From Myceligenerans indicum (GTDB lineage Bacteria > Actinomycetota > Actinomycetes > Actinomycetales > Cellulomonadaceae), in NCBI RefSeq assembly GCF_016742955.1, contig NZ_JABBYC010000030.1, positions 1 to 57,192 on the forward strand: a stretch of 57,192 nucleotides of DNA, given 5' to 3'. The notes under the pieces are model-generated. The model worked only from the letters and a program-made list of their open reading frames with translations, was not told where the DNA came from and ran no database searches. Position numbers and translations under genes: made by a program. Shown here piece by piece: positions 8,528-17,991 of the stretch. Numbering within the stretch: the stretch's first letter is position 1; every line of letters begins with the position of its first letter.

Positions 8528-10981
8528 CTACGAGGCGTCGTCCGGCGCGGCGACACGCGCGATCCTGTGCACCGCCACCGTGAGCTCCGCGTCACGGGCC
8601 GGATCGAGGGCGCGCAACCGCCCGCCCTCCAGACGCAGTGGGCGCAGGGTGCGCTGCTCCAGCTTCCCGGCCGCGCCGACCATGTCGACCCGGACCAGCA
8701 GGCCGTCCCGCACGGCCTCACGCAGCAGAGCCAACCCGTCGGCGTGTGGTTGTGTTCCCGAGTCCGTGTCCGACGCCGGCGAGGAAGGGGACTCCATGCC
8801 GTCGCGGGAACGGGGGCTTGCCGGGGTGGTCGCATGCCCGCCGACGCGCAACTCCGCCACCAGCGCGGACAGATCGGGTTCCGAGCGGACGGGCGGACCC
8901 GTCACGGAGGCGCCCCTGCCGCGTCCCGCACGGGAGGCCGCGCCGCTCGGCGCGGGCCTTCCCGGCCCGTGGCCCTCGCGGCGGTGCCGCACGTCGAGAA
9001 CCTTGCGGTCCGGCCCCTCCAACGCCGAGACGATGCCCCTCTCACGCAACGTCTCGTGCAGCAGCGCGGGTGGCGCCGTCGCCGCCAGGACCGTCGGCGC
9101 GAGACGGAAGAGCCCGAGATGCGCGAGGGCGGGATCCCGCTCCAGCCCGGCGAGTGTCGCCTCGTCCGCGGCGCGCAGGTACGACGACGCCACCCCCACC
9201 CGGACCGCGCCGTGCCGCCGGGCCGTGTCCCGCACCAGGTACTCCAGCGGCTGCGGCACCGGGACGGGTGAGTGCCGGGCGAGAGCCGCCAGCAGATCCT
9301 CGGCCGAACGTCCGCGGTCCAGCGCGCGGGTCACCGACGCCGCCGAGAACCGCACCGTCGTGGCCGCCCCGCGCGACTCGGTGTCCGCCGCGAACTCGAC
9401 CAGGCTCGCCAGCGCCCGTGACGGCCTCCCGGGGACGACGCCCGTGAGGTCACCCTGCAACAGCATCTCGTCGACCTCCTCGGGCAGCACGGCGCGCAAC
9501 GCCTCGGCGAGAGGATCGGCGCCGGAAGCCGGCGGGGGCCGGTGCCCGGCCCGGTCGCCGCCCGCCCCGGCCCGGTCGCCGCGCTCGCGCGACGCCGCAC
9601 CGGACGCAGCCACCGGGTCGCGGTGCATCGCCGCCAGGACGGCCCGTCCCGGTGGCGACATCGCGCCGGCACCCGTCACGCCCAGCGAGGCCGCCTCGGA
9701 CAGCAGGCCGCGCACCGCGGTCTCCGGCGGGGCGTTGCGGGGAGCCTCCCAGGTGAGCGCCGCGACGACGTCGTCGGGCGACAAGGCTCGCGCGCTCCCG
9801 CCCAGGACCCGCAGGACGGCGCCGCGCAGCCGGGGCACCCACCCACGTTCCAGGTCCGGCGAGAGCGCGGACCGCAGCATCCCGCCCTCGTCCCTCGTCC
9901 CGACCCGCCACGGGGTGCGGGGCGAGACGGCCCAGGCGCGTGCGAGCACCGCCCAACGGGCGGCGTCGTCCAGTTCCGACCACACCTCGTCCAACGCCAC
10001 GAACGACGGCTCAACCTCTCCGTCGTCCCCGATCAGCCCCGCCTGAACTGCGGTCTCGGCGACGAACGCCGCTTCGGGCTCGTCGCACTCCAGCACGGCG
10101 GCGAGCCGCCGGAGGTCGCGTACGCCCAGGCCACCGGAACGCAGCACCCGGGGCGGATCGTCGGCCCATGCCGACCTCAGCACGGATACCCGGCGGACGA
10201 GCTCCAGGGCGGCGCTCGCGGACTCGGCGGCGACCGTCTCCGCGGCGACGTCGTGGCCGGCGGGCTCGGGGCGCAGCGCGGGCGTGCGGTGCGTGCGGCC
10301 GTCCCGCAGCGCAAGGCCCACCTCCCGGGTCAGGAGGACGTGCTGGGCGTCGGCGCGCGTCAACAGGCCGTGGGCCACCAGGGCATCGACGGCCGCGCGT
10401 TGCCGGGTGCCGCCGGGCGGGACGCGGCCGGCGGGCGGCCCCCAGGCGAGCGCGTCCAGGACCGCGCGCTGCTCGGGCGGCGTCTCGCGGAGGAGTTCGG
10501 CCAGGTCCTGCCCGGTGTCGCTCGCCCTGTCCTGGACGACGGGACCGAGCCCGGCCGGGTAGTGCCCGAAGACCTCCTCGAGTCCCGGGGAAGGTCGCAG
10601 CACCCCGTCGTCGTCCCACACCAGGGCGGCCGTCAGGGCGACGTCGAGAGCCTGGTCGATCTGCTGTGACACGGCTGACGAAGCCTCCGCGCCGTGCGCC
10701 GCGCCGACGACGTGCGCGACCTGTGCACGGCGCAGCTCGCCGACGGCCGTGACCGCTTCCACCACCTGCAGCACCAGAGCGTCCACCTGGGCCAGGGCGC
10801 GTTCCAGGGACGTGTGGCTCGATGCCCTGGCGGCGAGCGAGCGGAGCGTGGCGGGTGACGGGACGGCCAGGTCACCCCGTGCGCGCAGCAACGCGACGAG
10901 CGCGGTGTCCGAGCGCTGGCGGAGGTCCTCGGCGAAACGCCGGGTGGCCGATGCGGGCGCCTCGTGGAGCGATGAGGCCAT
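8528..10981 (-). CDS. Helicase-associated (XPB/Ssl2 N-terminal domain-like) protein
   Basis: An 817-residue protein of the actinobacterial helicase-associated family (Pfam Helicase_C_3, from memory). It has no Walker motifs. The C-terminal part resembles the XPB N-terminal region (LEYLVRDTARRHGAVRVG, then SYLRAADEATLAGLERDP), and the rest is Ala/Leu/Arg-rich winged-helix-like sequence. Its position just upstream of the XPB gene on the same strand is conserved in related genomes as far as I recall, which suggests a partner for the helicase. The ATG at 10981 is chosen because a TAACAT box ends 7 nt upstream and there is no Shine-Dalgarno; an in-frame start 45 bp further upstream lacks either signal. 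Confidence 0.85.
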   Translation of the reverse strand: MASSLHEAPASATRRFAEDLRQRSDTALVALLRARGDLAVPSPATLRSLAARASSHTSLERALAQVDALVLQVVEAVTAVGELRRAQVAHVVGAAHGAEASSAVSQQIDQALDVALTAALVWDDDGVLRPSPGLEEVFGHYPAGLGPVVQDRASDTGQDLAELLRETPPEQRAVLDALAWGPPAGRVPPGGTRQRAAVDALVAHGLLTRADAQHVLLTREVGLALRDGRTHRTPALRPEPAGHDVAAETVAAESASAALELVRRVSVLRSAWADDPPRVLRSGGLGVRDLRRLAAVLECDEPEAAFVAETAVQAGLIGDDGEVEPSFVALDEVWSELDDAARWAVLARAWAVSPRTPWRVGTRDEGGMLRSALSPDLERGWVPRLRGAVLRVLGGSARALSPDDVVAALTWEAPRNAPPETAVRGLLSEAASLGVTGAGAMSPPGRAVLAAMHRDPVAASGAASRERGDRAGAGGDRAGHRPPPASGADPLAEALRAVLPEEVDEMLLQGDLTGVVPGRPSRALASLVEFAADTESRGAATTVRFSAASVTRALDRGRSAEDLLAALARHSPVPVPQPLEYLVRDTARRHGAVRVGVASSYLRAADEATLAGLERDPALAHLGLFRLAPTVLAATAPPALLHETLRERGIVSALEGPDRKVLDVRHRREGHGPGRPAPSGAASRAGRGRGASVTGPPVRSEPDLSALVAELRVGGHATTPASPRSRDGMESPSSPASDTDSGTQPHADGLALLREAVRDGLLVRVDMVGAAGKLEQRTLRPLRLEGGRLRALDPARDAELTVAVHRIARVAAPDDAS

Positions 10982-10988
10982 CTCGGCA

Positions 10989-10994
10989 ATGTTA
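10989..10994 (-). promoter_or_regulatory. Predicted -10 box TAACAT for a leaderless transcript
   Basis: TAACAT on the minus strand lies 7 nt before the ATG at 10981, the spacing expected when transcription starts on the initiator codon. It would drive the helicase-associated/XPB pair. Confidence 0.55.
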
Positions 10995-11224
10995 CGTGGC
11001 CAACCTTGGCGTTCCGCGGGCTCCACGGGGCCGCGGAGGTTGCGCGTCGTGGCCCGCTCGGCGCGGGAGTTGCGGGCCCGTGCGGCCTGGATGCGGCGCC
11101 CGCGGCGCGGGACCGGTAACCTTGTTCTCTGGTCAGCAGTTCACACGCGTGCGCGGACGACGAGCTGCGACCGCCCCAGTCCGTAACGGCGAGCCCGCTC
11201 GCCGCACAGCAGGAGAAGGTTCAG

Positions 11225-11602
11225 GTGCCCACCGGCAAGGTCAAGTGGTTCGACGCCGACCGTGGCTTCGGTTTCATCGGGAGCGATGACGGCGGCGAGG
11301 TGTTCCTCCACGCCTCGGCGCTGCCCGAGGGCGTGGTGCCCCGTCCCGGGGCGAAGGTCGAGTTCGGCGTCGCCGACGGGCGCAAGGGGCCCCAGGCGCT
11401 GGCCGTCCGCGTCCTCGACGCCACGGTTCCGTCGGTCGCCAAGAACAAGCGCACGCCTCCTGAGGACATGGCCGTGATCGTCGAGGACCTGCACAAGCTG
11501 CTCGACGTGGCGGCGAACAGCCTGCGCAAGGGGCGCTATCCCGCCAACTCCGAGAAGATCGCGAAGATGCTGCGCAAGGTCGCGGACGACTTCGCGGCCT
11601 GA
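11225..11602 (+). CDS. Cold-shock domain protein with C-terminal extension
   Basis: A 125-residue protein. Residues 1-65 are a cold-shock domain with RNP1-like KVKWFDADRGFGFI and the RNP2-like segment EVFLHASAL, which bind single-stranded RNA or DNA. About 60 further residues (DMAVIVEDLHKLLDVAANSL onward) are predicted helical and absent from classical 67-residue CspA; such extended forms are common in actinobacteria. The GTG start follows an excellent ribosome site, AGGAGAAGG. TAACCT at 11117-11122 is a candidate -10 giving a leader of roughly 95 nt, in keeping with the structured leaders of cold-shock genes. It precedes the DUF3027 gene by 23 bp. Confidence 0.93.
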   Translation: MPTGKVKWFDADRGFGFIGSDDGGEVFLHASALPEGVVPRPGAKVEFGVADGRKGPQALAVRVLDATVPSVAKNKRTPPEDMAVIVEDLHKLLDVAANSLRKGRYPANSEKIAKMLRKVADDFAA

Positions 11603-11625
11603 CCGACCACCTCGTGAGGCCCACA

Positions 11626-12423
11626 GTGACGACCACAGCACCAGTTCGGCGGACCACCGCTCGACGCACCACACGGACCAGCCGCGACGCCGTGCTCAAC
11701 GGAGCCGTGGAGCTGGCGCGCGCCGCGGCCCAGGACATCGCGGAGCATCCGGCGGACGTCGGCGAGCACCTCGGCACGGCGCTGGAGGCCGACCGACTGG
11801 TGTCCCACCGCTTCGCGGCGACGATGAAGGGCTACCGCGGCTGGCACTGGACCGTCACCGTGGCTCGTGTCCCGCGCAGCCGCACCGCGACGGTGTGCGA
11901 GGTGGAGCTCCTGCCCGGGGACGAGGCGATCCTCGCGCCGGCCTGGACGCCGTGGGCCGAACGGCTGCGGCCGGGTGACATCGGCTCGGGGGACGTGCTG
12001 CCGTTCCGTGCCGACGACCCACGCCTCGAACCGGGGTACACGCCGACCGGCGATCCCGAGGTCGACGAGGTCGCGATCGACGAGCTCGCCCTCGCCCGGG
12101 CGCGGGTGCTGTCGCCGCAGGGCCGCGATGCCGCCGCCGAGCGCTGGTACCGGGGATCGCGCGGCCCGACGTCGGCGGGTGCGGTCGCCTCCACGTCCGA
12201 GTGCCTGAGCTGCGGCTTCCTCATCCCTCTCGCGGGTGAGATGGGCCAGCTGTTCGGCGTGTGCGCGAACGAGTGGTCGCCCGACGACGGCAAGGTGGTC
12301 TCGCTCGACCACGGTTGCGGCGCGCACTCGGAGACCGACGTCGAGTCGCGCTCCAGTGACTGGCCCGACCAGGCTCCGCTGGTCGACGACGCCGCGATCG
12401 AGTCGGTCACCGCCGAGGACTGA
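11626..12423 (+). CDS. DUF3027 family protein
   Basis: A 265-residue protein recognised as the actinobacterial DUF3027 family from the core GYRGWHWTVTVARVPRSRTA, followed by EVELLPGDEAILAPAW. The C-terminal part has a possible zinc-binding cluster: ECLSCGFLIPL, then FGVCANEWSPDDGKVV, then DHGCGAHSE. Function unknown. GTG 11626 is preferred over the in-frame GTG 11614 because GAGG at 11616-11619 sits 6 nt upstream of it. It probably shares a transcript with the cold-shock gene, 23 bp upstream. Confidence 0.88.
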   Translation: MTTTAPVRRTTARRTTRTSRDAVLNGAVELARAAAQDIAEHPADVGEHLGTALEADRLVSHRFAATMKGYRGWHWTVTVARVPRSRTATVCEVELLPGDEAILAPAWTPWAERLRPGDIGSGDVLPFRADDPRLEPGYTPTGDPEVDEVAIDELALARARVLSPQGRDAAAERWYRGSRGPTSAGAVASTSECLSCGFLIPLAGEMGQLFGVCANEWSPDDGKVVSLDHGCGAHSETDVESRSSDWPDQAPLVDDAAIESVTAED

Positions 12424-12498
12424 CCGCGACGGGGACACCCTGACGTCGCGACGGGGACGGTCGTGGCCGGGCCTGGTCGCGACGGCGTCGCGGCCGTC

Positions 12499-12738
12499 TC
12501 AGTTCTTGCGCCTGCGGGCCCAGAGGATCCCGGGAGCACCCAGCAGGAGCCCGGTGCCGCAGACGGCGACCGCGGTCCAGTCCCCGGCGCCGGCCAGGAC
12601 CATCACGAGCGTGCAGATCAGCGCGATCGCCCAGATCGCCATGCCGACCAGGAGGATGCGGGCGAGGTTCGCCCGCGGGGCCGGTGGACTGGGGCGACGG
12701 CGCTCCGGATGCGCCAGGAGCTCAACGATGGTCGGCAC
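12499..12738 (-). CDS. DUF2530 small membrane protein
   Basis: A 79-residue protein with an N-terminal cytoplasmic stretch containing PERRRPSPPAP, two hydrophobic helices (about residues 26-50 and 54-72) and a basic ARRRKN tail. It matches the actinobacterial DUF2530 family in size and layout; function unknown. The start is GTG with no Shine-Dalgarno. A TAGACT box ends 6 nt upstream, so it is probably leaderless. Confidence 0.82.
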   Translation of the reverse strand: MPTIVELLAHPERRRPSPPAPRANLARILLVGMAIWAIALICTLVMVLAGAGDWTAVAVCGTGLLLGAPGILWARRRKN

Positions 12739-12744
12739 GGGACC

Positions 12745-12750
12745 AGTCTA
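12745..12750 (-). promoter_or_regulatory. Predicted -10 box TAGACT for the leaderless DUF2530 gene
   Basis: TAGACT on the minus strand, six bases before the GTG start at 12738. No obvious -35. Confidence 0.5.
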
Positions 12751-12782
12751 AGGATTCCGGGCGCGCGGGTGCGGAGCGGGCG

Positions 12783-13358
12783 TCACGCGGCCCCGGTGCG
12801 CCGGCCGACGGCGTGCAGGATCGGAGCCAGCCCCTGGGCGATCTGGTCGAACGAGGCACGGTAGGCGGCCCTGGAGCGCCGGTACGGGTCGACGACGTCG
12901 TCGTCGTGCTGCCTCCCGGCGTGCCGACGGCGTTCGTCCAGGGCCAGGGGGAGGAGCGCCGTGAGGCGGGCCGCGTCGTCGGGCAGTGCGGACGGGTCAA
13001 GGGTTCCGGGCGGGATGGTGCTCACCAGGCGACCGAGCTCGCGCAGCGTGAGCGTGCGGCGGACGGCGGCCGGGACCTGGTCCACCACCCACGCGCGGTG
13101 GCGCGTGGTGAGGGCGAGCACGAGGTCGGACTCCCGGATCATGGCGGGAGTCGCCTGCCGGGCGGTGAATCCGGCGACGTCACCGCCGGCGGCCGTCACG
13201 AGCTGGGCCATCTCGTCAGGAACGGAACTGCCGACCAGGGCGCTCGTTCCCGCGCTGGCCACGCGCACGGAGCCGTCGAGGTGGCTGGACAGCAGTGCCT
13301 CCGCGGCAGGGGAACGGCAGATGTTCCCGGTGCAGACCGTGAGTACGTTGTACGGCAT
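12783..13358 (-). CDS. Low-molecular-weight protein tyrosine phosphatase (Wzb-like)
   Basis: A 191-residue cytoplasmic phosphatase. The P-loop CTGNICRS at residues 9-16 is the C(X)5R(S) signature with nucleophile Cys9, and DVVDPYR near residue 160 supplies the general-acid Asp. In polysaccharide clusters such enzymes dephosphorylate the BY-kinase; a partner kinase is encoded at 21216. It is longer than the usual 145-160 residues because of an insertion in the middle (VVDQVPAAVRRTLTLRELGR). The ATG follows AAAGG at about 9 nt. It is divergent from the DUF4012 gene and marks the start of the exopolysaccharide region. Confidence 0.92.
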   Translation of the reverse strand: MPYNVLTVCTGNICRSPAAEALLSSHLDGSVRVASAGTSALVGSSVPDEMAQLVTAAGGDVAGFTARQATPAMIRESDLVLALTTRHRAWVVDQVPAAVRRTLTLRELGRLVSTIPPGTLDPSALPDDAARLTALLPLALDERRRHAGRQHDDDVVDPYRRSRAAYRASFDQIAQGLAPILHAVGRRTGAA

Positions 13359-13508
13359 GACGCGGACCTTTTCGTCGGGGGTTTGCGTGGACACGCGCGA
13401 CGGCGCGCGACGACGTCGGGACAGGCGATCATTCTTGCGCAGGACTCGTCGTGAACCCGCCGGTAACGTATCGCGCGTCGACGCATTCCGCCGGAGGTAT
13501 CCGCCTGA

Positions 13509-15494
13509 ATGTCTGATGCTGACGGCTGGCACGGAGGAATCGAGATCGGAATTCCGGGCGGGGGGCCTGTGACACATCCGGGATGGGGCGATAAATGGGC
13601 GGATGCTACGCGGTTCGCCGTGGAACCTGGGTCCGGGCCGGAGCCCGCGACACCGGCGGTGCCCGCGTCGGGTGGGCGGTGGACCCGGCCACCCCGGGTG
13701 CGCGAGCCGTTCTGGAGCGCGAGACGACTCCGGGTCCTGCGCCTCGGACTGTGGACGGCGGCCGCCGCGCTGCTGCTGCTCGTGCTGACCGTGGCGTGGG
13801 TGGCCGCTGATGCCCTCCGGGCCCGGGCCGCGCTGAGCGACGCGGCGGAGAGCATCACCACCTTGCAGGGCGAGGCTCTGGCGGGGCGGTCCGACGGCCT
13901 CGCCGGGCAGCTCGCCCGGCTTCAGGACGAGGCGAGCCGGGCGAACGAGGCCACGAGCGGCCCGCACTGGTCCGTGGCGCGTGAGCTGCCGGGGGTGGGG
14001 CCCACGGCCGAGGCGATCGCGACGATGACCGAGGTGGTCGACGAGCTCGCGCGCAGCGCGCTGCCGGACCTCGCGCGCAGCGCGGAGCTCATGGATCCGC
14101 AGGTCCTGGCTCCGGACGGCGGCCGGATCGATCTGGAGCGACTGCGGCGCGTCGCGCCTGAGGTCGTGCGTGCGGACCGGTCCGTGGAGCTGGCGGCCGA
14201 CCGCGTCGGGATGCTGGACGGCGCGATGCTCCCGCCGGTCGGCGACGCCGTCGAACGGCTCCGTGCGCAGCTCGACGGCCTGCGCACGACCACTGCCACG
14301 GCCGCGCGGGCGGTCGACGTGCTTCCACCACTGCTCGGGGCGGACGGGCCGCGGAACTACCTGGTGCTCGTGCAGAACCCGGCCGAGCCCCGCGCCCTCG
14401 GCGGTATCGCGGGCACCGTGCTCGTGCTTCGGGCCGCCGGCGGCGAGGTGACCCTCGTGGACCAGCTGCCGGGTGGCCGGCTGGGCCCGTACGACGAGCC
14501 GGTCCTCCCTCTGACCCAGGACGAGCGGTCGGTGCTGGGCACTCGCGGCGAGGTCGGGCGGTGGATGCAGAACGTGACCATGACACCGGACTTCCCGCGG
14601 GCGGCGGAGCTCGCCCGCCAGATGTGGCTGCGCGAGACGGGCGACCAGGTCGACGGCGTCCTCACGGCCGACCCGGTCGCGCTGGCGGCTCTGCTGCACG
14701 GCGGCGGTGCTGTCGACGTCGCCGAGAACGTGCGGATCGACCCCGACGAGCTGGCGGGGTACCTCCTGCACGACGTGTACTTCGAGTACCCGGACCCGCG
14801 CGTGCAGGACGAGATCTTCGCGCGGATCGCGACGCAGGCGTTCACCAGGATCGCCGCCCTGGACAGTGGGGACGGCGGGGACATGGTGTCCGCGCTCGCC
14901 GAGGCCGCTCGCCAGGGCCGGATCCTGGTGTGGTCGAGCGACGACGCGGTGAACCGGCGCCTGGCCGGGACCGTTCTCGACGGTTCCCTGACGGGCGTCC
15001 GGGACGACTCCCCGGTGGTGGGCGTGTTCGTCCAGGGGATCGACATGTCCAAGGTCGCGTACTACCTCGACACGAAGGTGGCCGCGTCGGTGGTCGCCGA
15101 ACGCCGGGACGGGTCGCGGAAGCTCGAGGTGACCGTGACGTACACGTCGACGGTCCCGCGGGACCGGGTCGAGACGATGCCGGACTACTTCGCCGGGAGC
15201 GACGCGGAGAGGCACGGCGAGATCCGGCTGCGCTCACTGGTATACGCCCCGGCGGGCGGGCGGATATCCGGTGCGTATTCGAACGGCCGGGAAGTCGGAC
15301 TTACCCCTAAGAAGCAGGGCGAATTCTCGGTGGCTTCCCGAAACATTGACCTTTCTCCCGGCGAGACAGTGTCTGTGACCTATGCCATGATCACCGGGAA
15401 GCGTCAGTCCGGAGACATCATTCTTCGTGTTACTCCGGGTCCCAGGCCCGCGGATATCACGATCTCTGACGACCTCGCGGGCGCGGCTGAATGA
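13509..15494 (+). CDS. DUF4012 domain-containing membrane protein
   Basis: A 661-residue protein with a cytoplasmic N-terminus of about 78 residues, one membrane helix (LGLWTAAAALLLLVLTVAWV, about 79-98) and a large extracytoplasmic domain. DUF4012 hallmarks include NYLVLVQNPAEPRALGG, VDGVLTADPVALAALL and the C-terminal beta-rich part. The family sits next to exopolysaccharide and cell-wall glycopolymer genes and has a fold related to LytR-type proteins as far as I recall; its biochemical role is not proven. The ATG follows GGAGG at about 11 nt. The first 100 bp and the last 250 bp are clearly lower in GC than the middle. Confidence 0.88.
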   Translation: MSDADGWHGGIEIGIPGGGPVTHPGWGDKWADATRFAVEPGSGPEPATPAVPASGGRWTRPPRVREPFWSARRLRVLRLGLWTAAAALLLLVLTVAWVAADALRARAALSDAAESITTLQGEALAGRSDGLAGQLARLQDEASRANEATSGPHWSVARELPGVGPTAEAIATMTEVVDELARSALPDLARSAELMDPQVLAPDGGRIDLERLRRVAPEVVRADRSVELAADRVGMLDGAMLPPVGDAVERLRAQLDGLRTTTATAARAVDVLPPLLGADGPRNYLVLVQNPAEPRALGGIAGTVLVLRAAGGEVTLVDQLPGGRLGPYDEPVLPLTQDERSVLGTRGEVGRWMQNVTMTPDFPRAAELARQMWLRETGDQVDGVLTADPVALAALLHGGGAVDVAENVRIDPDELAGYLLHDVYFEYPDPRVQDEIFARIATQAFTRIAALDSGDGGDMVSALAEAARQGRILVWSSDDAVNRRLAGTVLDGSLTGVRDDSPVVGVFVQGIDMSKVAYYLDTKVAASVVAERRDGSRKLEVTVTYTSTVPRDRVETMPDYFAGSDAERHGEIRLRSLVYAPAGGRISGAYSNGREVGLTPKKQGEFSVASRNIDLSPGETVSVTYAMITGKRQSGDIILRVTPGPRPADITISDDLAGAAE

Positions 15495-15589
15495 CGAATA
15501 TCGGGTCACCGGCGGCATATTGCCGGTTCTCGAAGTCAGGTGCTCCACGCACCTTCACGCAGCAGAACGCAATCACAGGGGAAAGATCA

Positions 15590-16231
15590 ATGCTCCGACG
15601 CATTACCGCCGCCGCCTTTGCGCTCGCGGCCATCAGTATGCCCGTCGGCGCGTCGAGCGCCATGGCCGACCAGTACGGCCCGGACGACTACCCGTGCACG
15701 ATCGAACTCAGCAACGGAACGGTCCCGGAGAACACCACCGTCGCCGTCCGTGTGAGCTGCGACGAGGAACTCCTGGCGGAATTCGAGGCGGCCGGTACCG
15801 AAGCAGGCCCCACGCGGGTCATGGCTGCCGGAGGCGCCCTCACGACCCCGATGGTGGCCGGGCGGGCCACCATGGCTGCCCTGCTGGCCGCCGCCGGGAT
15901 CGACACGGCCGTCCAGCAGGAGATGGTGACCCTCATGGTCGTTGACGAGGGCGGCAACGTCGTTCGCAGCGAGAGCATGAATGCCCCCGTCGACACGGTG
16001 TCCGTCGTCCGCCTCACCGGCCTGAAGCCGGGCGACTACACACTGATGTTGAAAGATCCGGACGGGACCGAGTGCGCCGACCGCGCGAGCCTGACCGTCT
16101 TGCCGATGCCGCCGCACGGCCTCGCGGCCACGGGCGCGACAGGGCTTCCCTACCTGGCCGTGGCCGGAGGCCTTCTGCTCGTCGGCGCCGCGACGCTCGT
16201 GGTGGTCCGCCGGGCCCGTCGCAAGGCCTGA
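15590..16231 (+). CDS. Secreted, sortase-anchored (LAxTG) surface protein
   Basis: A 213-residue protein of unknown family with a complete cell-wall sorting layout: a signal peptide (MLRRITAAAFALAAISMPVG with Ala-x-Ala cleavage near SSAMADQ), a mature domain with two or three Cys, and a C-terminal LAATGA motif followed by a hydrophobic helix and the basic tail RRARRKA. LAxTG is the sorting motif recognised by class E sortases in high-GC actinobacteria; no sortase gene lies in the window. The start ATG 15590 follows AGGGGAAAG. A longer in-frame reading from 15491 would put the signal peptide internally and is rejected. Its place inside the exopolysaccharide cluster suggests a cell-surface partner of the glycan. 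Confidence 0.85.
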   Translation: MLRRITAAAFALAAISMPVGASSAMADQYGPDDYPCTIELSNGTVPENTTVAVRVSCDEELLAEFEAAGTEAGPTRVMAAGGALTTPMVAGRATMAALLAAAGIDTAVQQEMVTLMVVDEGGNVVRSESMNAPVDTVSVVRLTGLKPGDYTLMLKDPDGTECADRASLTVLPMPPHGLAATGATGLPYLAVAGGLLLVGAATLVVVRRARRKA

Positions 16232-16265
16232 TCCCTGAGAGGGCACCCTGCGGTGTCCCCCTCGC

Positions 16266-16285
16266 GGCCCTGGTGAGACCAGGCC
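16266..16285 (+). terminator. Possible terminator hairpin after the LAxTG gene
   Basis: GGCCCTGGT and ACCAGGCC pair across a GAG loop with one bulged C. There is no T-run, as is usual for high-GC actinobacterial terminators. A second weaker hairpin lies just upstream. Confidence 0.4.
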
Positions 16286-16372
16286 GACCTCACGTCAACC
16301 CTCCGAGCCGTGCGCCGACCTCCGGGCCGCTGCGCACGGCTCGGAGACTGCCGATTGATCTCGGGGTGGATC

Positions 16373-17926
16373 GTGACGATCGAAGGAAAAGCCGTTCCGG
16401 TTCCTGACCTGGATCGTGAGACCCAGGTGCTGGAGGAGCAGTTCTCCGGACCGTCGGACGACGCCGGGCGGCCCGGCGAGTTCCACGTCGACATCCCCCG
16501 GCCGAGGCGCGGTGCCGCTGCCCGCTGGCAGGACGGCGTCACCATGCGAGCCCTGGTGTACGACCTGCTCGCGGTGAGCCTCGGCGTGGGACTCGGGTAC
16601 TTCCTGCGGTTCGACCGCGCCGTCGAGGTGGACCTGCTCGAACCGAGAGGCGGGCTGTACGTCCTCGTGAGCGTCGTGCTCGTGGAGGGCTGGCTGCTCG
16701 CCCTCGGCCTGTCCGGATCCCGGCGGCAGGAAGTCATCGGGGCAGGCCACGAGGAGTACCTGCGCGTGGTTCGGGCCTCGTTCGGGTTGTTCGGCATCGT
16801 GGCCGTGGCCTGTTTCGTCGCGAAGTTCGACCTGGCGCGCTCCTACGTCGCGGTGACACTTCCCGTAGGGCTCGCGCTGGTCCTGCTCGGGCGGTGGTTC
16901 CTGCGACGGCGCCTGCACGAGCTCCGGCGGCGGGGCGAGTGCCGCCGGCGCACCGTGCTGGTCGGGTCGCACGAGGCCGTACGTGACCTGGGGCGGCGGA
17001 TCGAGCGCGCGAGCGGTGCGGGGTTCGAGGTGGTGGGCGTCTGCGTGCGCGGGGGTGTGGGATCGGCGTCGCCGCTCGACGGGGTACCGGTGCTCGGCAC
17101 CGTCGCGCAGGCAGCGAAGGCAGCAGCGAGGGCGGAGGCCGACGCCGTGGCGGTGACAGGGCACGAGGAGGCCACACCCGGCGCGCTGAAGCAGCTCGCC
17201 TGGGATCTCGAGTCCACCGGTGCGAAGCTCGTCGTGGTGCCCGGGCTGGCCGATGTCGCCGCACCACGGCTCCTCATCACGCCGGTCGACGGAGTGCCGA
17301 TGGTCCAGGTGACGCACCCCGGCTACACCGGGCTCCAGCACGCCGCCAAGCGTGCCTTCGACGTCGTCGGCGCCACGGTCATCCTGGCAGTGGTGCTGGT
17401 GCCGCTGACGGTCTGCGCAGGGCTCGTCCGGCTCACCTCTCCAGGGCCGGCGTTCTTCCGCCAGCAGCGCATCGGCCTGAACGGCGAACCCTTCACGATG
17501 TACAAGCTGCGTTCCATGCGCCCGGGTGCCGAGGCCCGGCTCACGGAGGCGCTCGGCACGGAGGCCGGTGTCTTCTACAAACCGCGGAACGATCCCCGCG
17601 TGACGCGGGTGGGCCGATTCCTGCGCAAGTACTCGATCGACGAGTTCCCGCAGCTCATCAACGTACTCAAGGGAGAGATGAGCCTCGTGGGACCCCGTCC
17701 GCAGGTGGCCCACGAGGTGCGGCAGTACGACGAGGCGTGGAAACGCCGCCTGTTCGTCAAGCCCGGGCTGACCGGCCTGTGGCAGGTGAGCGGCCGCAAC
17801 GACCTTCCGGTCGACGAGAGCGTGCGGCTGGACCTGTACTACGTGGAGAACTGGTCCCTGCTCGGGGACGTGGGGATCATCCTGCGCACGGCGCGTGAGG
17901 TCTTCATGCCGAGCGGGGCGTACTGA
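16373..17926 (+). CDS. Polyprenyl-phosphate sugar-1-phosphate transferase (WbaP-like initiating enzyme)
   Basis: A 517-residue integral membrane protein starting polysaccharide repeat-unit synthesis by moving a sugar-1-phosphate from a nucleotide sugar to undecaprenyl phosphate. The N-terminal half has about four membrane helices and a CoA-binding-like Rossmann region ([18 protein letters not shown]). The C-terminal catalytic domain carries KRAFDVVGA with a membrane helix, [40 protein letters not shown] and [17 protein letters not shown] 16373 follows GGGGTGG; an upstream ATG extension lacks a ribosome site. The sugar specificity cannot be read from sequence. Confidence 0.93.
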   Translation: MTIEGKAVPVPDLDRETQVLEEQFSGPSDDAGRPGEFHVDIPRPRRGAAARWQDGVTMRALVYDLLAVSLGVGLGYFLRFDRAVEVDLLEPRGGLYVLVSVVLVEGWLLALGLSGSRRQEVIGAGHEEYLRVVRASFGLFGIVAVACFVAKFDLARSYVAVTLPVGLALVLLGRWFLRRRLHELRRRGECRRRTVLVGSHEAVRDLGRRIERASGAGFEVVGVCVRGGVGSASPLDGVPVLGTVAQAAKAAARAEADAVAVTGHEEATPGALKQLAWDLESTGAKLVVVPGLADVAAPRLLITPVDGVPMVQVTHPGYTGLQHAAKRAFDVVGATVILAVVLVPLTVCAGLVRLTSPGPAFFRQQRIGLNGEPFTMYKLRSMRPGAEARLTEALGTEAGVFYKPRNDPRVTRVGRFLRKYSIDEFPQLINVLKGEMSLVGPRPQVAHEVRQYDEAWKRRLFVKPGLTGLWQVSGRNDLPVDESVRLDLYYVENWSLLGDVGIILRTAREVFMPSGAY

Positions 17927-17991
17927 GACCGCCCCAAGACAACGACCGGCGGCCTTCGGCGCTGCCGGAGGACACCACGAGGAGAATGCCT

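Noticed and set aside
6610..8583. Long plus-strand open frame opposite the XPB helicase gene
   Set aside because: Composition is Arg/His/Pro/Gly-rich shadow sequence without any domain; the minus strand has all helicase motifs.
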